Positions 6,676 to 10,090 of a stretch of 10,090 nucleotides of DNA are shown piece by piece (positions within the stretch are counted from its first letter, which is position 1; each line of letters opens with the position of its first letter). The position numbers and the translations under genes are program-made. This stretch comes from Pseudomonadota bacterium. GTDB taxonomy: Bacteria; Pseudomonadota; Gammaproteobacteria; Woeseiales; Woeseiaceae. The DNA lies in contig JAPUKV010000243.1 of NCBI GenBank assembly GCA_027295475.1, positions 1 through 10,090 on the forward strand, written 5' to 3'. The notes beneath the pieces are model-generated. The model made no database searches. It was not told the DNA's origin and saw only the letters and a program-made list of their open reading frames with translations.

Positions 6676-6774
6676 AAGCCGTCCTAATTCATATTCACGC
6701 AATGGGGGTCTGCGCGGATTGCAATAAACGGTAGCATGCACTAGCCTGTATATACAACCTGCGAGAATTGGTGC
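6676..6774. promoter_or_regulatory. Divergent hutI / hutFCU regulatory region
   Basis: This 99-bp gap separates the two divergent hut transcripts and must hold both promoters unless one lies further off. It is more AT-rich than the flanking genes. It contains the HutC-like operator at 6747-6756 and a ribosome binding site for hutI (AGGA on the minus strand, just before 6675). TTGCAA at 6719-6724 is self-complementary and could serve as a -35 element in either direction, but I could not pair it with a convincing -10 at normal spacing, so the exact promoters are left open. hutF has only a weak GAGAA-like ribosome binding site. Confidence 0.7.
6747..6756. promoter_or_regulatory. Probable HutC operator, TGTATATACA
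   Basis: A perfect 10-bp palindrome that fits the TGTA-N2-TACA core known for HutC binding sites in pseudomonads and enterics. With one flanking base on each side it reads CTGTATATACAA, one mismatch from a full 12-bp palindrome TTGTATATACAA. It lies 18 nt upstream of the hutF start and 71 nt upstream of the hutI start, where bound repressor could block both directions. The hutC gene is in the adjacent operon, so autoregulation with urocanate as inducer is the expected scheme. Binding itself is inferred from the motif and context. Confidence 0.8.
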
Positions 6775-8166
6775 ATGAGCTCACTTTACGCCAGAAAAGC
6801 GTTGCTCCCAAGCGGCTGGGCCGAAGGTGTTCGCTTTGAGATTTCGGCCGGCCGGATCGAGTCCGTGGATCGCGGGGCGAGCTTCGTGGATCGGGGCGCG
6901 AGCTTCGTGGACGACGAGTTCGACGCCGGCATGGTAATTCCCGGTATTTGCAACGCCCACAGCCACGCTTTTCAAAGGGCGCTTGTCGGTCGCACCGAGC
7001 GGCGCTCACCGGCCGGCGAAGACAATTTCTGGACCTGGCGTCATGAGATGTATCGTCTGGCAAACGCAATCGATCCTGACACGATGAGAGTCATCGCCAG
7101 GCAGGTTTATACGGAAATGCTGGCGGCAGGCTATACGACCGTTGCCGAATTTCATTACCTGCATCAAACGGCAGGGGACTCAGGCTCTACTGATGCCATG
7201 ATCGAAGCGATCATCTCGGCAGCCGAAGAAGCCGGCATCCGCCTGACACTCGTCCCGATTCTCTACGAACGGGCGGGCTTCGACAATCCAAAGCCTGACG
7301 ATGTGCAAGGTCTCTTTGTCAAAGCGTTCGATGACTTTGTCTCTCTTTATGAAGCCGCGAAAGGTCTCGTTGGCGAGCGCAGTACCGTCGGTGTCGGCGT
7401 CCACAGTTTGCGGGCCGTGACACAAGAGTCGATCGACCGAATTGCAGAGCTTGCAAGCGCTGAAGGCATTCCCCTGCATATTCACCTTGCCGAGCAGCAA
7501 CGCGAAGTGGACGATTGTCTCGTGCATTACAAAACGAGGCCTGCACGCTGGTTGCTGGATCATTGCGACGTCGACACTAACTGGTGTCTGGTGCACGCGA
7601 CACATCTCGAACCGGACGAGATATCGGCGATCGCCAGGTCCGGCGCAGTCGTCTGTCTTTGTCCAAGCACCGAGGCCAATCTTGGTGACGGCATTTTTCC
7701 GCTGGAGGCGTACCTCAATGAAGGCGGCAGCATTGCCATTGGCTCGGACAGTCACGTCACCATCGACCCGTTCGAAGAGCTGCGCTGGCTTGAGTATGGC
7801 CAGCGACTTACCGCACAGTCGCGAAACGTCTCGATAGCTTGTGGCGAGCACACCGGTTACGCACTTATTAACCGGGTTGCGACCGGTGGGCCCCGGGCCT
7901 GCGGTCAGGAGACAGGCAGACTCGAACCGGGCGCCATGGCTGATCTCCTTGTGCTCGATGACACAGACCCGATGCTCCTCGGTCATGCAGCAGACACACT
8001 GTTGGATGCCCTTGTCTTTGCTGGGTACCGTGTGCCGGTCGAGCGTGTCATGGTCCACGGCGAATGGCGGGTCCTCGAAGGTCGACATGTCAGTGCGGAC
8101 AGCGCGCGAAAGGATTTCGGGCGCGTCGTCGAGGCGCTCCGGACAACGGGGGCAGGCACTCGATGA
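6775..8166 (+). CDS. hutF: Formimidoylglutamate deiminase
   Basis: Cytoplasmic zinc amidohydrolase, 463 residues (Pseudomonas HutF about 453), converting N-formimino-L-glutamate to N-formyl-L-glutamate and ammonia. Its presence defines the five-step histidine route, which needs HutG to release formate and glutamate. Expected metal and catalytic residues are visible: His62 and His64 in NAHSHAFQR, His237 in LHIHLAEQQ, His274 in LVHATH and Asp325 in IGSDSHVTIDP. They run 5-6 positions later than in P. aeruginosa HutF, partly explained by a 7-residue tandem duplication at about 31-44 (VDRGASF twice). The segment EDNFWTWRHEMYRLA (82-96) and ERRGxx-type substrate contacts are typical. ATG 6775 is the first start after the divergent gap; its ribosome binding site is weak. 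The stop codon overlaps the hutC start (ATGA, 8163-8166). Expression is likely repressed by HutC through the operator 18 nt upstream. Confidence 0.96.
   Translation: MSSLYARKALLPSGWAEGVRFEISAGRIESVDRGASFVDRGASFVDDEFDAGMVIPGICNAHSHAFQRALVGRTERRSPAGEDNFWTWRHEMYRLANAIDPDTMRVIARQVYTEMLAAGYTTVAEFHYLHQTAGDSGSTDAMIEAIISAAEEAGIRLTLVPILYERAGFDNPKPDDVQGLFVKAFDDFVSLYEAAKGLVGERSTVGVGVHSLRAVTQESIDRIAELASAEGIPLHIHLAEQQREVDDCLVHYKTRPARWLLDHCDVDTNWCLVHATHLEPDEISAIARSGAVVCLCPSTEANLGDGIFPLEAYLNEGGSIAIGSDSHVTIDPFEELRWLEYGQRLTAQSRNVSIACGEHTGYALINRVATGGPRACGQETGRLEPGAMADLLVLDDTDPMLLGHAADTLLDALVFAGYRVPVERVMVHGEWRVLEGRHVSADSARKDFGRVVEALRTTGAGTR
6865..6906 (+). repeat. 21-bp tandem duplication inside hutF
   Basis: Two adjacent 21-bp copies (6865-6885 and 6886-6906) match at 19 of 21 positions; the two differences (CGC/CGG and GGG/GGC codons) are both silent. 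Each encodes VDRGASF, and a third partial copy (GTGGAC, Val-Asp) follows directly. The repeat keeps frame and lies in the N-terminal beta domain before the HSH metal site. It looks like a fairly recent slippage or unequal-crossing event, tolerated in a surface loop or strand. Confidence 0.85.
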
Positions 8167-8936
8167 CGTCTCAGGAGAAGCCCCGCTATCAGCAGCTGAA
8201 GGAGATGATCATCGGCCGAATCATGTCGGGCGAGCTTCAGCCGCGCGACCGCGTGCCCTCCGAAAATGAACTCGTCAATTCGATGAATGTATCGCGCATG
8301 ACAGCCAACCGCGCTTTGCGGGAACTAACGGATGAAGGATACGTTGATCGTGTCGCCGGAATTGGCACCTTTGTGACGGATCTGAAAGCCGCATCGCATG
8401 TTCTTGAAGTTCGAAATATCGCCGATGAAATCGAGCGACGAGGACACACATACTCGGCGATCGTCCACAAACAGGAACGTCGGCACGCAAGCGCTGAAAT
8501 CCGGGAAGCACTGCAGGCGGCGGCAGGTAGCGACGTATTTCACGTGTTGGTCGTGCACCGGGAAAACGGCGTGCCGATTCAACTTGAAGACCGTTATGTC
8601 GTCGAAGAATTTGCGCCCGATTGTCTCCAGCAGGATTTCACGAAAATCACGCCAAGCGCGTGGCTGAGCGGAATCTCGCCGCTGCAGGAAGCTGAGCATG
8701 TTGTTCGCGCAACGATGCCGGGCAAGGCTGTCCGCGAACGCCTGGGGATAGGCGATAAGGAACCCTGCCTGCTCGTACTCCGGCGCACCTGGGCACACGG
8801 CAGACCGGTCAGCTTCGCCCGCTTGCACCATCCGGGCAGCCGCTTCGAACTTACGGGGCACTACGCACCGCCGGGAACAAAGAAGAGCAATCCAACAACA
8901 GCCGATGTCATCGAGCTGGGGAAATTACAGAAATGA
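8163..8936 (+). CDS. hutC: Histidine utilization repressor (GntR family, UTRA domain)
   Basis: DNA-binding repressor of the hut genes, 257 residues. The GntR winged helix-turn-helix spans about residues 7-72: [18 protein letters not shown] (8-25), the PSENEL signature (32-37), the recognition-helix region [12 protein letters not shown] (44-55) and the wing GIGTFV (66-71). A UTRA ligand domain covers roughly 90-240 and ends in [12 protein letters not shown], as in HutC proteins, which sense urocanate. ATG 8163 overlaps the hutF stop (ATGA), and its own stop overlaps the hutU start (ATGA, 8933-8936), so it is translated as part of hutF-hutC-hutU. A longer in-frame start within hutF is rejected because it adds unrelated sequence. 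After the UTRA end there is a tail of about 18 residues ([20 protein letters not shown]), slightly longer than in the HutC proteins I recall. It probably binds the TGTATATACA site before hutF and so controls its own synthesis. Confidence 0.93.
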   Translation: MTSQEKPRYQQLKEMIIGRIMSGELQPRDRVPSENELVNSMNVSRMTANRALRELTDEGYVDRVAGIGTFVTDLKAASHVLEVRNIADEIERRGHTYSAIVHKQERRHASAEIREALQAAAGSDVFHVLVVHRENGVPIQLEDRYVVEEFAPDCLQQDFTKITPSAWLSGISPLQEAEHVVRATMPGKAVRERLGIGDKEPCLLVLRRTWAHGRPVSFARLHHPGSRFELTGHYAPPGTKKSNPTTADVIELGKLQK

Positions 8937-10090
8937 ACAAAACGACAAGGCGTACGATAAAGGCGCCGACCGGAACAAAACTGCGGGCAAAAAGCTGGCT
9001 TACGGAAGCGCCGTTGCGAATGATCATGAATAACCTCGATCCGGATGTTGCCGAGCGCCCGGAAGAGCTTGTCGTATATGGCGGCATTGGCAAGGCAGCG
9101 AGAAACTGGGAGTGCTTTGATGCGATCGTCAAAACATTGAGCGAACTCGAAGACAACCAGACGCTTCTGGTGCAATCCGGAAAACCAGTCGGCGTATTCG
9201 AGACGCACAAAGATGCGCCGCGCGTCCTGATCGCGAATTCCAATCTCGTCCCGGCATGGGCCAACTGGGAAAAGTTTCGCGAGCTCGACAGGAAGGGGCT
9301 GATGATGTTCGGCCAGATGACAGCCGGTTCGTGGATTTACATCGGCAGTCAGGGAATCGTGCAGGGCACGTACGAGACCTTCGCCGAGATGGGCCGACAA
9401 CATTACGGTGGCGATCTCGCAGGCAAGTGGATACTGACCGCGGGGCTCGGAGGGATGGGGGGCGCTCAACCGCTGGCCGCAACAATGGCGGGCGCGTCGA
9501 TGCTTGCTATCGAATGCCAGTCCGACCGCATCCAAATGCGCGTGCGCTCGGGATATCTCGATACGTCGGCCGACAAGCTTGACGATGCACTGGCGATCAT
9601 CGAACAGGCTGTTCAAGAAAAAAAAGCGGTTTCGGTAGCTGTCCTGGGTAACGCGGCGGAGATCCTGCCCGAACTGGTAAAGCGAGGCATAAAGCCCGAC
9701 GCCGTTACAGATCAGACATCGGCGCACGATCCTGCGAACGGCTATTTGCCGGCAGGCTGGACCGTCGAAGAGTGGGAGGAGCGCCGCGAGACCGATCCCG
9801 ACGCAGTTGTTGCAGCGGCGGTCAAATCGATGGCAGTGCATGTCAAGGCAATGCTCGAGTTTCACAAGCAGGGAATCCCGACTTTCGATTACGGCAACAA
9901 TATCCGGCAAGTTGCGTTCGACGAGGGCGTGGAAGACGCGTTCGATTTCCCGGGCTTCGTGCCGGCTTATGTGCGGCCATTATTTTGCAAAGGTATTGGT
10001 CCGTTCCGCTGGGTCGCGTTATCGGGCGATCCCGACGATATTTACAAGACGGACGCGAAGGTCAAAGAGCTGATTCCCGATGATGCGCGC
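8933..10090 (+). CDS. hutU: Urocanate hydratase (3' end cut off)
   Basis: Cytoplasmic, NAD+-dependent urocanase, second step of histidine degradation, turning urocanate into 4-imidazolone-5-propanoate, the HutI substrate. The frame stays open to the last base, giving 386 of about 555 residues. The N-terminus begins [20 protein letters not shown] and continues into [20 protein letters not shown] and [14 protein letters not shown], all standard for the family. Other landmarks are [18 protein letters not shown], the NAD-binding glycine loop LGGMGGAQP (172-180), [26 protein letters not shown] and [19 protein letters not shown] (Cys352). The catalytic cysteine equivalent to P. putida Cys410 lies about 55 residues after Cys352 and is beyond the window. 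ATG 8933 overlaps the hutC stop (8934-8936); GGGGAA at about 8919-8923 may serve as the ribosome binding site. hutH and hutG would be expected downstream but are not seen. Confidence 0.97.
   Translation, partial: MNKTTRRTIKAPTGTKLRAKSWLTEAPLRMIMNNLDPDVAERPEELVVYGGIGKAARNWECFDAIVKTLSELEDNQTLLVQSGKPVGVFETHKDAPRVLIANSNLVPAWANWEKFRELDRKGLMMFGQMTAGSWIYIGSQGIVQGTYETFAEMGRQHYGGDLAGKWILTAGLGGMGGAQPLAATMAGASMLAIECQSDRIQMRVRSGYLDTSADKLDDALAIIEQAVQEKKAVSVAVLGNAAEILPELVKRGIKPDAVTDQTSAHDPANGYLPAGWTVEEWEERRETDPDAVVAAAVKSMAVHVKAMLEFHKQGIPTFDYGNNIRQVAFDEGVEDAFDFPGFVPAYVRPLFCKGIGPFRWVALSGDPDDIYKTDAKVKELIPDDAR

Noticed and set aside
6676..6741. Upstream start for hutI at 6741
   Set aside because: It would add 22 residues absent from the family and cross most of the regulatory gap; the start at 6675 has a ribosome binding site and gives the normal length.
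7180..8088. Minus-strand open frame (302 codons) opposite hutF
   Set aside because: It is fully antisense to hutF, which has all catalytic motifs; no family resemblance and no ribosome binding site.
8861..9910. Long minus-strand open frame (349 codons) opposite hutU
   Set aside because: It lies entirely antisense to the well-conserved hutC end and hutU, has Cys/Arg/His-rich composition and no recognisable domain. It is a shadow of GC-rich codon usage.
9986..9988. Cys352 of HutU as the catalytic cysteine
   Set aside because: By spacing, the catalytic cysteine of the family (P. putida Cys410) is in the later ARICW-type segment, outside the window.

Overview
This window reads as ordinary chromosomal DNA from a moderately GC-rich Gram-negative bacterium, most likely a gammaproteobacterium and possibly marine. 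The evidence is the five-step (HutF-type) histidine pathway under a HutC repressor, a PcaF-type thiolase, an exported peroxiredoxin-like protein, and a short NrtS-type nitrate/nitrite transporter of the kind described in marine bacteria. The genus is not recognisable from sequence alone. I see no phage, plasmid, IS element, CRISPR array, tRNA or rRNA.

Left part (1-1748, all +): the 3' part of a MacB/FtsX-type ABC transporter permease, cut by the window edge, followed 68 nt later by a secreted AhpC/TSA-like (WCPYC) peroxiredoxin-like protein. The next 247 bases (1749-1995) have no gene. They hold a striking imperfect inverted repeat (1822-1917) with a perfect GC-rich hairpin in its middle, probably a dispersed intergenic repeat.

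Middle part (1996-5436, +): a probable operon of an ATP/ADP-translocase-like (TLC family) membrane transporter, a 3-oxoadipyl-CoA thiolase (pcaF) 13 nt downstream, and a nitroreductase whose start abuts or overlaps the thiolase stop. A 74-residue nrtS-like gene follows after 78 nt and converges on hutI with only 15 nt between the stop codons. Those 15 nt contain a perfect 12-bp palindrome.

Right part (5452-10090): a divergent histidine-utilisation (hut) locus. hutI (imidazolonepropionase) runs left on the minus strand. hutF (formimidoylglutamate deiminase), hutC (repressor) and hutU (urocanate hydratase, cut by the right edge) run right and are joined by two ATGA stop/start overlaps. The 99-bp divergent gap contains TGTATATACA, matching the TGTA-N2-TACA core known for HutC operators. 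The enzymes present take urocanate to imidazolonepropionate (HutU), formiminoglutamate (HutI) and N-formylglutamate (HutF). Histidase (hutH) and N-formylglutamate deformylase (hutG) are needed to complete the pathway and presumably lie beyond the right edge or elsewhere.

I found no convincing new biological system. The best leads are the structured intergenic repeat, the HutC operator with its embedded repressor gene, a recent-looking 21-bp in-frame duplication inside hutF, the TLC-family transporter in a probable free-living bacterium, and the stand-alone nrtS.
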